Positions 30,375 to 38,821 of a stretch of 64,000 bases of DNA are shown piece after piece. The notes beneath the pieces are model-generated. The model was given only the letters and a program-made list of their open reading frames with translations, did not search any database and had not been told where the DNA came from. Origin of the DNA: Arthrobacter sp. Marseille-P9274 (GTDB lineage: Bacteria; Actinomycetota; Actinomycetes; Actinomycetales; Micrococcaceae). The DNA lies in NCBI RefSeq assembly GCF_946892675.1, contig NZ_CAMPOV010000003.1, positions 186,001-250,000 on the forward strand, read 5' to 3'. The translations under genes were made by a program, and so were the position numbers. Each line of letters opens with the position of its first letter. Positions within the stretch are counted from its first letter, which is position 1.

Positions 30375-31478
30375 GTGAGTAAGCTCTTCGAACCCGCGAC
30401 CCTGACCACCCCCGACGGCACCGGACTGCAGCTGCGCAACCGCACGGTGCTCGCACCGATGTGCCAGTACTCGGTGACCGCACGCGACGGAGTTCCCACC
30501 GACTGGCACCTGGTGCACCTCGGAGCCCGGGCCGCCGGCGGCTTCGGCCTCGTCGTTGCTGAGGCAACCGCCGTAGTGCCCGAGGGCCGGATCTCCGACC
30601 GCGACGCCGGGCTGTGGAACGATGCGCAGCGCGACGCCTGGAAGCCCATCGTGGACTTCGCCCACGAGCAGGGGGCGGCGATCGGTGTCCAGCTGGCACA
30701 CGCCGGCGCCAAGGCCTCCACCTACCCCTGGCTGCCCGGGCAGGCCGAAGGCTCCATCCCCGTGGACGAGGGAGGCTGGGAAACGGTCGGCCCCTCGACG
30801 ACCGACATCTTCGGCCTGGCGCGGCCGCACGCCATGGACGTTGACGAGATCCAGGCCTCCGTCCGGTCCTGGGCAGCCGCCGCACGCCGGGCCGATGAGG
30901 CGGGATTCGACGTCATACAGATCCACGCCGCCCACGGCTACCTCATCCATCAGTTCCTCTCCCCGCTGACCAACCACCGTGAGGACGCTTACGGGGGCAG
31001 CTACGAGAACCGCACTGGGTACGCGCGCGAGGTCATCGCGGCCGTTCGGGCTGCCTGGCCGGACCACAAGCCGCTGGCGATCCGCCTCTCCGGGGACGAC
31101 TGGGTCGAGGGCGGCTGGCGGCTCGCCGACACGCTCCGTTTTGTCCGCGAGGCGCGGGAACTCGGCGTCACCGCATTCGACCTCTCCAGCGCCGGCATCG
31201 GGTCGTACCACGGCCCCTCCGGCCCGGGCTTCCAGGTTCCGCTCGCCGCTGCCGTGCGCGAAGCGCTGGAAGGCACGGATTCCTTCGTCACCGCCGTCGG
31301 ACTCCTGACCGACCCGGCCCAGGCCGAACACGTGGTGGTCACCGGGCAGGCCGACGGCGTGAGCGTTGGCCGCGCGGCACTGAAGGACGCGCACTGGCCG
31401 GCGAACGCGGCGAAGGTCCTCGGCGTCGCCCGCGACGGGAACCCGCGCGCGGATCAGTACTGGCGCGCCGCCTGGTAA
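30375..31478 (+). CDS. NADH:flavin oxidoreductase, old yellow enzyme (YqjM-like)
   Basis: 367 residues, FMN-binding TIM barrel. APMCQYSV carries the YqjM-type Cys near the flavin, QLAHAGAKAS and QIHAAHGYLIHQFLSPLTN carry substrate and flavin contacts, and VSVGRAAL is the phosphate-binding end. It reduces activated C=C bonds using NAD(P)H. GTG 30375 gives the usual MSKLFEP start; TTG 30363 is the alternative and neither has a clear ribosome site. A 44-bp piece of this gene recurs at 32018-32061. Confidence 0.9.
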   Translation: MSKLFEPATLTTPDGTGLQLRNRTVLAPMCQYSVTARDGVPTDWHLVHLGARAAGGFGLVVAEATAVVPEGRISDRDAGLWNDAQRDAWKPIVDFAHEQGAAIGVQLAHAGAKASTYPWLPGQAEGSIPVDEGGWETVGPSTTDIFGLARPHAMDVDEIQASVRSWAAAARRADEAGFDVIQIHAAHGYLIHQFLSPLTNHREDAYGGSYENRTGYAREVIAAVRAAWPDHKPLAIRLSGDDWVEGGWRLADTLRFVREARELGVTAFDLSSAGIGSYHGPSGPGFQVPLAAAVREALEGTDSFVTAVGLLTDPAQAEHVVVTGQADGVSVGRAALKDAHWPANAAKVLGVARDGNPRADQYWRAAW

Positions 31479-31625
31479 ACAGCAAGGCTGCCATCGGCAC
31501 TGGCAGCTATGCCTGACGGATTCGTCGCTTGCCCTTACGTCCTACCCGTGTCAGGACTAGATTCGAACCAAGCCCGGCTGACCATCAAAGATCCACCGTC
31601 GTCTGCTTCCAGCCTAGGAGGAATC

Positions 31626-31964
31626 ATGAATGAGTCTTTGAACCGCGAAGAATTGCCGCTTCCGGATTATGACCATATCCCGCTCGGCACGCTGGGGTCC
31701 CGCATCTCCTCGCTGGATGAGCAGGGCGTGCAGGCGCTGCTCGACTACGAGCAGGGGCACGGCAATCGCCTGCCCGTTGTGCAGGTGCTGGAGGCCCGCA
31801 TCGACGCGCTGAAGAACGGCGCGCAGCCCAGCGGATCCATTCCGGAGAACATGCCGGAAGTCAGCCAGAGCCAACAGGGTTCGCCCGTGTCTCCCGCGAC
31901 GTCCGGCCCGCCCATCAACCCGCCGTCGCACGGCGACCCGACCAACCCCGCCCAGCCGCGCTAG
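31626..31964 (+). CDS. DUF8129-type small protein
   Basis: 112 residues. The N-terminal 60 (ELPLPDYDHIPLGTLGSRIS, ALLDYEQGHGNRLPVVQVLE) match a conserved actinobacterial domain of unknown function. The C-terminal 45 residues are proline- and serine-rich and probably disordered. TAGGAGGAATC precedes ATG 31626, a strong ribosome site. Monocistronic. Confidence 0.75.
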   Translation: MNESLNREELPLPDYDHIPLGTLGSRISSLDEQGVQALLDYEQGHGNRLPVVQVLEARIDALKNGAQPSGSIPENMPEVSQSQQGSPVSPATSGPPINPPSHGDPTNPAQPR

Positions 31965-32017
31965 GCCGCTCCCGGGCAGATAAACAACGCTCCCAACTCC
32001 TCGTTGGGCGCCCACGC

Positions 32018-32061
32018 GCCGCCTGGCCGGACCACAAGCCGCTGGCGGTCCGCTTCTCCGG
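32018..32061. repeat. Stray copy of an internal old-yellow-enzyme segment
   Basis: 44 bp matching 31050-31093 inside the oxidoreductase gene at 41 of 44 positions, same orientation, 968 bp downstream. It lies in the short gap between the DUF8129 gene and the SDR gene and belongs to no frame. Suggests that a second old-yellow-enzyme copy once stood here and was deleted. Confidence 0.75.
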
Positions 32062-32082
32062 AGTGGGGGGACGGAACCGGGT

Positions 32083-32814
32083 TCAGGCCAGCCGCTCCCC
32101 GGTGATGCGGGCCAGCTGGTCAAGCAGCCCGGCCTGCAGCCGCTGATCGTAGGCGGCCCGGTGCGCCTTCTGCCGGTGCTGGTGGTGCCAGTAGCCGCCG
32201 CTCGTGAGCGCCTCCGGGTCGCCGCTGGTGGCCAGCCATTCCTGGGTGACGTGGCCCAGCCGCAGGTCGTCCGGGGCGTTCGTGCCGCCCATTTTGGTGG
32301 GCACCCAGCCGGGATCGACGGCGTTGCTGAGCACGTCCGGCCACAGCCGGGCCACCGCCATTGCCAGGGCGGTCACGTGCAGTTTGCTGTCCGAGTAGGA
32401 CACACGGTGCGCCGCGCCGTCCCGGGCCATACCGGCCAAGTCGGCGCTGCCGCCGCGGTGCATGCCGCTGCTGAGGTAGATCAGCCGGCCCGGCCGGTGG
32501 ATGAGCGCGGTCAGCAGGTAGGGCGCGACGACGTTTACCTGGAAGACGTGGGCGCCGCCGAGCACGCCCGCGTTGTGGACCACGGCGTCCAGGGGACCGG
32601 CCCGGTTCACCTGGCCGGCGACGTCGCGCGTTTCCCCTATGTCGGACAGGTCGCCGACGACGCCGAGCGCGCCGCGGTCGAGGAGATCCTGGAGCGCGGC
32701 CAGGCGTCCGGCGCTGCGCGCGTGCACAACGACGTCGTGCCCCTTGTCCAGGAGGGACTGTGCGGTGGCCCGGCCGAGCCCGTCGGTGGAGCCGGTGATG
32801 AAAACCCGTGCCAT
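32083..32814 (-). CDS. Short-chain dehydrogenase/reductase
   Basis: 243 residues. Cofactor site TGSTDGLGRA (residues 7-16), NAG motif in VVHNAGVLG, catalytic Ser in IYLSSGMH and YSDSK with the catalytic Tyr and Lys. DPGWVPTKMGG is the usual SDR segment after the catalytic block. NADP preference is likely from the Arg after strand 2 (HARSAGR). Substrate unknown. Confidence 0.85.
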   Translation of the reverse strand: MARVFITGSTDGLGRATAQSLLDKGHDVVVHARSAGRLAALQDLLDRGALGVVGDLSDIGETRDVAGQVNRAGPLDAVVHNAGVLGGAHVFQVNVVAPYLLTALIHRPGRLIYLSSGMHRGGSADLAGMARDGAAHRVSYSDSKLHVTALAMAVARLWPDVLSNAVDPGWVPTKMGGTNAPDDLRLGHVTQEWLATSGDPEALTSGGYWHHQHRQKAHRAAYDQRLQAGLLDQLARITGERLA

Positions 32815-32890
32815 CAGTCCTCCTTCGAAAGTGCCGCCCGCAGATGGACAAGGCGAACCTGGAGATACCTTCGCGCGGCTCCGCCCCGTG

Positions 32891-33382
32891 TCATCCCGTA
32901 GCTAACGACGGCGGCGCTCCATCCTTCGGCGGCAGTTTCCGCTGGCGTCCCCCGCCGTTGCCCGCCCTCCTGCCGGCACCGGCCGGCAGGAACAATGCCT
33001 CCGGCTCGGCGAGCTTCACCAGCTTCCGCGCCGACCGGGCAAGCTCCGGGTCGAGCGTCACGAAGGCGTCCGCCTGGAGCTGGGTCAGCGCCACGTATTC
33101 GGCGTCGAAGGTGTCCGGCCACCCGAGTTCGGCCGCGACCTTCCAGGCGGCCTGCTGCAAGGCCCGGTCCCCCAGCAGGCGGATCCGCAGCCCCCGAAGG
33201 TAGTCGAGCTGCCGTTCCGCCTCCCGCGGCTCCATCGCGCCGCACTGGACTTCACGGTAGAGGAGGGAGAGGACCTGCGAGCGCAGCAAGGTGGGCGCCA
33301 CGAGCTGGTGCGCCATCGCGATTCGGGCCTCGTCGCGGGCCAACTGCAGTGCAACATCGGGCCCGATCACAAACCTGGTCAT
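32891..33382 (-). CDS. PIN-domain protein (VapC-like)
   Basis: 163 residues; FVIGPDVALQLA near the start gives the first acidic residue, REAERQLDYLRGL the middle, and DTFDAEYVALTQLQADAFVTLDPELA (second and third acidic residues) the last PIN block. The ~35-residue basic, glycine-rich C-tail is extra. No antitoxin-like small gene is adjacent, so a toxin role is not supported; it may be an orphan nuclease. Confidence 0.7.
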   Translation of the reverse strand: MTRFVIGPDVALQLARDEARIAMAHQLVAPTLLRSQVLSLLYREVQCGAMEPREAERQLDYLRGLRIRLLGDRALQQAAWKVAAELGWPDTFDAEYVALTQLQADAFVTLDPELARSARKLVKLAEPEALFLPAGAGRRAGNGGGRQRKLPPKDGAPPSLATG

Positions 33383-33615
33383 CTCGACTCCACTCTCGGA
33401 CTCCCGCGGCCGCCCCGCCACCCCAGGGTTACTCCCGGAGCAGCTGCAGCGGCCGCGAATTCACCGGTCCGCCCACACCCTCATTGTCCCGCCGGGTAGC
33501 TGATCCGTCACGATGTTGGAGCCTGCGCGGCGGAAGTCTGAAGGGAATTTACGACCGCGGCGCGCTCCCTTGCGCGGGGCCTTCAGCCGTTTCACAAAGA
33601 ATTTGCGTCCGCCTG

Positions 33616-33642
33616 CATCCAAACGGGGGCCCCGGACGGTAG
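33616..33642 (+). promoter_or_regulatory. Candidate ECF (SigK-like) promoter
   Basis: In the 316-bp gap before the DUF4397 gene, CATCC (33616-33620), 16 bp, CGGTAG (33637-33642). The CATCC half resembles the -35 of mycobacterial SigK promoters, and the gene set downstream contains a SigK-type factor and its anti-sigma, so autoregulation is possible. The -10 match is weak. Nothing else is seen in 33383-33615. Confidence 0.35.
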
Positions 33643-33698
33643 TAGGGGTGTAAGCAACATCCCGCCCGGTCCCCCGGGCCGTTGAAGGAGAGATGGCA

Positions 33699-34523
33699 AT
33701 GCGCAGAATGATTCTTGCTACCGGAGCCGCAGGACTGATGGCGGCGGCCGGTTTTGCCGCGCCCGCCCAGGCCGCGGACGGCGAAGCCCAGCTGTCGGTA
33801 CTGCACGGCGTGCCGGACCTCACCGTCGATGTGTGGGTCGACGGTGCGCTCGCCCTGGACGACTTCGCGCCGGGAACCCTGGCCGGACCGCTTCCCGTTC
33901 CTGCCGGGGGCCACTCGCTGGCCATCACGGCCTCGGACGCCGCCAGCGCGGACGACGCGGTCATCGGCCCGGTCGACGTCGAACTCAAGGACGGCGGCAA
34001 CTACACGGCCGTGGCGAACCTCGACGCCGAAGGCAACCCGACCGCCAACTTCTACACCAACGATGTGTCCACCATCGAGGCCGGCAAGGGCAAGCTGACG
34101 GTCCGGCATACCGCCGCCGCCCCCGCAGTGGACGTCCTGGCCGGGGACACCGCGGTGATCGAAGGCCTCGAAAATCCGGATGAGCAGACCCTGACGCTGG
34201 ATCCGGGCACCGTGCCCGCGTCCGTCGCGGCTGCCGGGACCACGGAACCCGTGATCGGCCCTGCCGACGTGACGGTGGTCGAAGGCACCCACTCGATTGT
34301 CTACGCCTGGGGCAGCCTCGACGACGGCAACCTGCAGCTGGCCGTCCAGAACATCGAGGGCCTGCACGCGAATCCGGGAGCCGTCCCCGGAGGCCGCTCG
34401 GGTGCGGCTGCCGACGAGGGCAGCACCGGTGCGGCCGTGGCCGGCGCCGCGGCAGGCGGCCTGCTGCTGCTCGGCGCTGGCACGGTGGCCCTGCGGCGCC
34501 GCGCCGTGGCCCGCCGCGGCTGA
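33699..34523 (+). CDS. Secreted DUF4397 protein
   Basis: 274 residues. Signal peptide (ILATGAAGLMAAAGFAAPAQA), then two tandem DUF4397-type units, each starting with a short 'LSVLHGVPDLTVDVW' / 'LTVRHTAAAPAVDVL' strand. The C-terminus has a Gly/Ala-rich hydrophobic segment and an RRR tail, like a wall or membrane anchor, but no LPxTG-type motif. ATG 33699 is chosen because AAGGAG ends 8 nt upstream; ATG 33693 would be too close. First gene of an envelope module with sortase, ECF sigma and anti-sigma. Confidence 0.85.
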   Translation: MRRMILATGAAGLMAAAGFAAPAQAADGEAQLSVLHGVPDLTVDVWVDGALALDDFAPGTLAGPLPVPAGGHSLAITASDAASADDAVIGPVDVELKDGGNYTAVANLDAEGNPTANFYTNDVSTIEAGKGKLTVRHTAAAPAVDVLAGDTAVIEGLENPDEQTLTLDPGTVPASVAAAGTTEPVIGPADVTVVEGTHSIVYAWGSLDDGNLQLAVQNIEGLHANPGAVPGGRSGAAADEGSTGAAVAGAAAGGLLLLGAGTVALRRRAVARRG

Positions 34524-34576
34524 TTGAGCCGGCGGCGTCCACGCCCTCCACCAAAGGTGGGCGCCGCCTCCATCCG

Positions 34577-34611
34577 CCCGTCCGGTCCCGGGCACCTAGG
34601 GACCGGGCGGG
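34577..34611 (+). terminator. Intrinsic terminator/attenuator between DUF4397 and sortase genes
   Basis: 13-bp GC-rich stem with one G-U pair (arms 34577-34589 and 34599-34611, 9-nt loop), followed by CCCCACTTTT. It lies 20 bp before the sortase start, so some transcripts may end after the DUF4397 gene, giving more of that protein than of sortase. Confidence 0.55.
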
Positions 34612-34631
34612 CCCCACTTTTGAGGAGCAGC

Positions 34632-35315
34632 ATGAACCGGCCCGCGACAACGGCGACCCGCCGCATTAGGAAGCGCCCCGCCGTCGTTATTTCCCTGGCC
34701 GCGACCCTGCTGCTGGCCACGGCCTGCGGCGCCCCGACTCCCGGTTCCGCTCCAGCGAGTCCTGCGGCCAGCACCGCGACAGAGGCCCCCGTCCGGACCG
34801 CCGCCGAACCGGCGCCGGCCCTCCCGGACATTCCCCTCCGGAAAGCGACGCCAGCCCCGCCGCCCCGCGACCCGGCCCCGCCGCGGTTCCTGCGGGTCGA
34901 GGGCACCTCCATCTCCGTCGAAGTGGTCGAGGTCGGCGTGGGCCCGGACAACGCGATGGTCATTCCCGACTCGTTCTACCAGGCCGGCTGGTACCGCTAC
35001 GGAACGGTTCCCGGAGAGAAGGAGGGCAGCGCTGTGATCGCGGCGCATGTCGACACGCTGACCGATGTGGCGCCGTTCGCCGAACTCAAGCGGCTGGACG
35101 CCGGCGCGCGGGTAACGGTGGAACAGGCCGACGGCGACGAGCTGGAATACACGGTCGCCCGGGTGGAGTCGGTGGAGAAGGGGGATCTCGACGGCGGGAG
35201 CCTGTTCCGCCGGGACGGCCCTCCCGAACTGAAGCTCGTGACCTGCGGCGGCCGGTGGCTGGACGAGCGCCAAGACTACAGCGACAATGTCATAGTCACC
35301 GCAGTGCCGCGGTGA
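34632..35315 (+). CDS. Class F-like sortase
   Basis: 227 residues. Signal/anchor helix ending in LATACG (possible lipobox), a proline-rich linker, then the sortase domain: GSAVIAAHVD with the catalytic His, LVTCGGRW with the nucleophilic Cys and ERQDYSDNVIV with the Arg-side strand. GAGGAG precedes ATG 34632. Sortases join sorted proteins to the cell wall, but the neighbouring DUF4397 protein shows no clear sorting motif. Confidence 0.88.
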   Translation: MNRPATTATRRIRKRPAVVISLAATLLLATACGAPTPGSAPASPAASTATEAPVRTAAEPAPALPDIPLRKATPAPPPRDPAPPRFLRVEGTSISVEVVEVGVGPDNAMVIPDSFYQAGWYRYGTVPGEKEGSAVIAAHVDTLTDVAPFAELKRLDAGARVTVEQADGDELEYTVARVESVEKGDLDGGSLFRRDGPPELKLVTCGGRWLDERQDYSDNVIVTAVPR

Positions 35316-35372
35316 GCGGCACCACCGGCCATGGACGCGACGCGCTACGCCGCAGTTGGGAGGGAGCAACCG

Positions 35373-35942
35373 TTGGCTCCTCCCGCTGCCAGTGCCTGGA
35401 CCGCAGACCTCGACTCGGCCTTTGCCGGCGGGGACGAAACCGCCCTGGCGGAGGCCTACCGGCAGTTCGCTCCGCTGGTCCAGACCCTCGCGGCCCGTTC
35501 GCTGGGGAACAGGTCAGCGGCCGACGACGTGACGCAGGAAGTCTTCATCCGCGCCTGGCGCTCGCGCTCCACCTTCGACCCCTCGCGGGCACGGCTTCCG
35601 GCCTGGATCGTGGGCATCACCCGCAATGCCATTTCCGACGCCCAGTCCTCCTCGGTCAGGGAGCTGCGCAGCATGCAGGCGGCGCAGCTGGTCGCCGACC
35701 CGGACGGTGCCGCCGGCGGCCCCGACGCCGATTTGCTCGCTGACCGGCTCCTGCTTCACGACGAGCTGGAGCGCCTGGGAGAACCGCAGGGGTCCATCAT
35801 GCGTTTGGCCTTCTTCGACGACCTGACGCACGACCAGATTTCCCGCCGGCTCGAACTGCCGTTGGGTACAGTCAAGAGCCACATCCGCCGCAGCCTGCAG
35901 CACCTGAGACGCCGATTGGAGGTAGACAGTGCCGCATATTGA
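35373..35942 (+). CDS. sigK: ECF RNA polymerase sigma factor (SigK-like)
   Basis: 189 residues. Region 2 (AYRQFAPLVQTLAARSL to DDVTQEVFIRAWR) and region 4 (FFDDLTHDQISRRLELPLGTVKSHIRRSL) are complete. TTG 35373 has GGGAGGG 8 nt upstream; ATG 35331 in the same frame has no ribosome site but cannot be excluded. It overlaps the anti-sigma gene by 14 bp. Context with an RskA-type anti-sigma factor and a secreted protein matches the SigK group; probably controls the DUF4397/sortase genes. Confidence 0.85.
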   Translation: MAPPAASAWTADLDSAFAGGDETALAEAYRQFAPLVQTLAARSLGNRSAADDVTQEVFIRAWRSRSTFDPSRARLPAWIVGITRNAISDAQSSSVRELRSMQAAQLVADPDGAAGGPDADLLADRLLLHDELERLGEPQGSIMRLAFFDDLTHDQISRRLELPLGTVKSHIRRSLQHLRRRLEVDSAAY

Positions 35943-36675
35943 CCCGGACCTGCTCAGCCTCATGGCCCTCGGCGAGCCGATGGCGAGCGAGGCCGACAAC
36001 GAGCACCTGCGGACCTGCGCTGCCTGCGCCGCGGAGCACGCCGCCCTCCGCCGGGCGGTCGACGCCGCTCGCGTCCCGCCCGACGCCGCGCCCCTCACGC
36101 AGCCGTCCGCCGGCGTCTGGACGGCCATCCATCGCGAGCTCGCCCTCGACGAGTCCCTCGCCGCCGACCCCCTGGAGCCGGAGCGGCCGCAGGAGGTCAC
36201 CAACCTCGCCGACCGGCGCTCTGCCCGTCCCCGGGGGCCCGCCGCAGGGCCGCGCCGGAACACCGCGCTCTGGCTGATCGCCGGGGCGGCCGCCGTCGTC
36301 ACCGCCGCCGCCGGCATTTCCTGGGTCGTCTCGCAGCAGACCCAGGCCCCGCCGCTGGCCGAAGCCCGGCTCGAGCCGCTGGCCGACTTCGCCACCACCG
36401 GCACCGCGGAAGTCATCGAGCGCGACGGCGAACGGGAGCTCAGCATCGAACTCAGCGACAAGGAAGGGTCCGGCTACCAGGAAGTCTGGCTCATCAAGCC
36501 GGACCTGTCCGGCCTCGTCAGCCTCGGGATCATGGACGCGTCCTCGGCCACCTTCGCGATCCCGCCGGGGCTGGACCTCGCCCAGTACCCGATCGTGGAC
36601 GTCTCGGACGAGCCGCTGGACGGCAACCCGGCCCACTCCGGCGTCAGCATCGTCCGCGGTTCGCTCTCCCTGTGA
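35929..36675 (+). CDS. rskA: Anti-sigma factor, RskA type
   Basis: 248 residues. N-terminal zinc-type anti-sigma motif HLRTCAACAAEH (His-x3-Cys-x2-Cys), one membrane helix (TALWLIAGAAAVVTAAAGI, ~residues 112-130) and an external RskA domain (YQEVWLIKPDLSGLVSLGIM). GTG 35929 with GGAGGT 5 nt upstream. It should hold the sigma factor at the membrane until cleaved on an envelope signal. Confidence 0.88.
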   Translation: MPHIDPDLLSLMALGEPMASEADNEHLRTCAACAAEHAALRRAVDAARVPPDAAPLTQPSAGVWTAIHRELALDESLAADPLEPERPQEVTNLADRRSARPRGPAAGPRRNTALWLIAGAAAVVTAAAGISWVVSQQTQAPPLAEARLEPLADFATTGTAEVIERDGERELSIELSDKEGSGYQEVWLIKPDLSGLVSLGIMDASSATFAIPPGLDLAQYPIVDVSDEPLDGNPAHSGVSIVRGSLSL

Positions 36676-36889
36676 GCGGGACTGCTGTCTCGTCACCCTA
36701 ACCGGAAGTACGACGGCGGCGCGGCACCTTAGCGGTAACCGGGCGGCTTCCGCGTGCCGGCCGTTCGCCACAGGGACAGTCCGACGTCCGGCCCGCCCGC
36801 GGGCCCGGTTTTAGCCGTCCTCCTGGCCTTTTCCTTGTCCCTGGCCTCGGCCGTTGCCTCCTTGGTTGCCGTTGTCCGACTTGTTGTCA

Positions 36890-37477
36890 CTACCCTTGGA
36901 TCCGCTGTTGCTGTTGCCCTACCCGGGTTGCCGTCTGTCTTTTGCGTTGTTCCGCTGCCCGGACTGTTGTCGTGCGGGCGGGAGCTGGTGCTGGCGGGGC
37001 GGGAGCTGGTGCTGGCGGGCGGGAGCTGGTGCTGGCGGGCGGGAGCTGGTGCTGGCGGGGTTGGTGCGGGTCGACGGATACGGCACGGGCGGTGCTGTCC
37101 GCGCCCGTGCCGGCGTCTGGCTGGCCGGCCCGTGCCGGCGGCCGGCGGCGAGGACGGGGCCGGTGTTGTCGCTGCCGTTCCGCTTCCAGATCTTCGGCCA
37201 GCTGGGCGATGGCGGCGTCGATGGCCTGGTAGCGGGCGAAGGACACGTCCCCTTCGCTTGCCGCCCGGGCAAGTTCGTCGGCAAGATCGTCCAACCCTTC
37301 CCGCGCTTTCCCGTACTCTCCGGCCGCGGCTGCGGCACGAACAACGGTGGCGTGTTCCTGCATCCTCATGGCGGCTGCATCCGTCAATGGCGGCGGCGCC
37401 GCGCAAGCAGCGCCCGTAGACAGGATGGCAGCGGCGAGACATATGGCGGCAGCGGAACGGCGTCGTGTTGGTTTCAC
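36890..37477 (-). CDS. Secreted repeat-containing protein coupled to the kinase gene
   Basis: 195 residues as read: signal peptide (PTRRRSAAAICLAAAILSTG), a helical domain (ATVVRAAAAAGEYGKAREGL to DLEAERQRQ), then a proline-rich tail. GTG 37477 overlaps the kinase stop as GTGA, so the two are co-translated. The tail is scrambled by a 20-nt tandem repeat that is not a multiple of three. A Gly/Asn/Lys-rich ending (GSDNKSDNGNQGGNGRGQGQ) closing with TAA at 36811-36813 is in another frame, after a TAG at 36919, and looks like the ancestral C-terminus. Function unknown. Confidence 0.6.
   Translation of the reverse strand: MKPTRRRSAAAICLAAAILSTGAACAAPPPLTDAAAMRMQEHATVVRAAAAAGEYGKAREGLDDLADELARAASEGDVSFARYQAIDAAIAQLAEDLEAERQRQHRPRPRRRPPARAGQPDAGTGADSTARAVSVDPHQPRQHQLPPASTSSRPPAPAPAPPAPAPARTTTVRAAEQRKRQTATRVGQQQQRIQG
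36980..37060. repeat. Minisatellite, four 20/21-bp units in a coding region
   Basis: Four head-to-tail copies of GGGAGCTGGTGCTGGCGGGC-type units (first 21 bp, the rest 20 bp) inside the minus-strand secreted-protein gene. Because 20 is not divisible by three, each gain or loss changes the reading frame of the protein tail. Confidence 0.9.
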
Positions 37478-38592
37478 GGGACAAGGTTCCGTTCCAGTTC
37501 GCGCATGTGCTCTTCCATGTCTCCGGTCAGGGCCGGGGACGGTACGGGGGCGGCAGGTGGTGCCGGCTGCTGCCCGGACGCCATCAGGATTGCGGCAACG
37601 ACGGCGGCGAGCACCAGCAGCGCGGCGGCCAGCCAGAAAACGGGTTTCCTGCGGGCCCGGGAACGTGCCGGTTTGTTCGGCTTGCGGGCGGGCAGCGCGG
37701 CGGTGGAAACAGGCGCTTGGAACGCCGGCGGGGTCGGGGGCTCCTTGCCGTCCATAACCGCCAGGACCGCCTCGACTTCCGCCGCGTCGGGTCTGACGGC
37801 AGGATCCATCGCAGTCATGCGGGTGAGCAACTCCGTCCAGCCGGGAGGCAATCCGGGCGGGATCGACGGCGCGCGCTGCAGCCTCGCCACCGCCGACTCG
37901 ACCGGAGTCCCCGGGAACTCGACCTCTCCGGTCAGGCACTCGAGCAGGACCAGCCCGAGAGAGTAGATGTCGCTGGCGGTTCCCAGCGCCTCGCCCTTGG
38001 CCTGTTCGGGGCTGAGGTATGTCGCGGTGCCCACGGTTTTTCCGGTAGCAGTCAGGCGTGTTCCGGCAATCACCCGCGCAATGCCGAAGTCCGTCAGCTT
38101 GGCTCTGGCTTCCCCGGTGTGCTCGGCAAAGCTGAGCATGATGTTGCCCGGCTTCAGGTCACGATGGATGACGCCCCGCTCATGGACGTAATGCAGCGCT
38201 CCCGCCAGTTGGGCACCGATCTTCGCCACATCCCCGGCCGGAAGCGGACCCTCCCTGAGCCGGTACCGCAGGTCGGAGCCCTGCGCGAGTTCCATCACCA
38301 CGAAGGAGCAGGACCCATCGGCGGACGAATCTTCCCTGCCGGCATCGTAAACGGCAATCAGCCCGGGGTGGTTGAAGGTGGCCAGCAGCCGGACTTCGGC
38401 CTGCTGCCGGCGGAGCTCATCCTCATCGCCGACATCGGGCCGGAAAACCTTCACGGCCACCGGCCGGTCCAGCACTTCGTCGACGGCCTTGTAGACCGCC
38501 GCCGACCCGCCCCGGCCTATCAACCCCTGCAGCCTGTAGCGGCCGCCCAAACCCGCCGGCGGCGATGGATCCACGAATACATTTCCTGACAC
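37474..38592 (-). CDS. Ser/Thr protein kinase, membrane-anchored
   Basis: 372 residues. Kinase landmarks: glycine loop GRGGSAAVYKA, lysine in PVAVKVF, HRDLKPGN, TDFGIARV, SPEQAKG in place of APE. A single membrane helix (FWLAAALLVLAAVVAAILMA) follows near residue 315, with a ~35-residue outer tail and no PASTA repeats. GTG 38592 is placed 10 nt after GGGAGA; TTG 38595 is equally possible. Translationally coupled to the secreted protein downstream, which may be its partner or target. Confidence 0.87.
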   Translation of the reverse strand: MSGNVFVDPSPPAGLGGRYRLQGLIGRGGSAAVYKAVDEVLDRPVAVKVFRPDVGDEDELRRQQAEVRLLATFNHPGLIAVYDAGREDSSADGSCSFVVMELAQGSDLRYRLREGPLPAGDVAKIGAQLAGALHYVHERGVIHRDLKPGNIMLSFAEHTGEARAKLTDFGIARVIAGTRLTATGKTVGTATYLSPEQAKGEALGTASDIYSLGLVLLECLTGEVEFPGTPVESAVARLQRAPSIPPGLPPGWTELLTRMTAMDPAVRPDAAEVEAVLAVMDGKEPPTPPAFQAPVSTAALPARKPNKPARSRARRKPVFWLAAALLVLAAVVAAILMASGQQPAPPAAPVPSPALTGDMEEHMRELERNLVP

Positions 38593-38736
38593 CAAGTACG
38601 TTTCTCCCTGTTGAGGGCACCGCGGTGCCACACCTTCGAAAGCAGGCTTACTAAAAGGTATACCCGAGGAGCGCGCCCGGTGGGACACAAGCCGGCAAAC
38701 GTCGTCAAGCCATATCCTTCCGACCTCGGCGGAACG

Positions 38737-38795
38737 CGTTCAGCGGGCCCGCTGAACGGACTCGTGCTGACGTGCCCGAGAGCGGGCACGTCAGC
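38737..38795 (-). terminator. Two strong hairpins between racemase and kinase genes
   Basis: A 22-bp perfect palindrome (38737-38758) and a 13-bp perfect stem with a 4-nt loop (38766-38795) lie in tandem in the 229-bp gap. They probably end transcription from the racemase-like gene and insulate the kinase promoter. Neither has a T-tract. Confidence 0.6.
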
Positions 38796-38821
38796 TCGAA
38801 GCTGGCTTGGGGGAAATTGCG

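Noticed and set aside
32891-33382. Toxin of a VapBC toxin-antitoxin pair
   Set aside because: No small antitoxin-like gene is adjacent on the same strand; only the PIN domain is supported.
36729-37484. Alternative minus-strand frame through the repeat region
   Set aside because: Arginine-rich without domain features; only short parts (the tail near 36811-36918 in a different frame) look coding.
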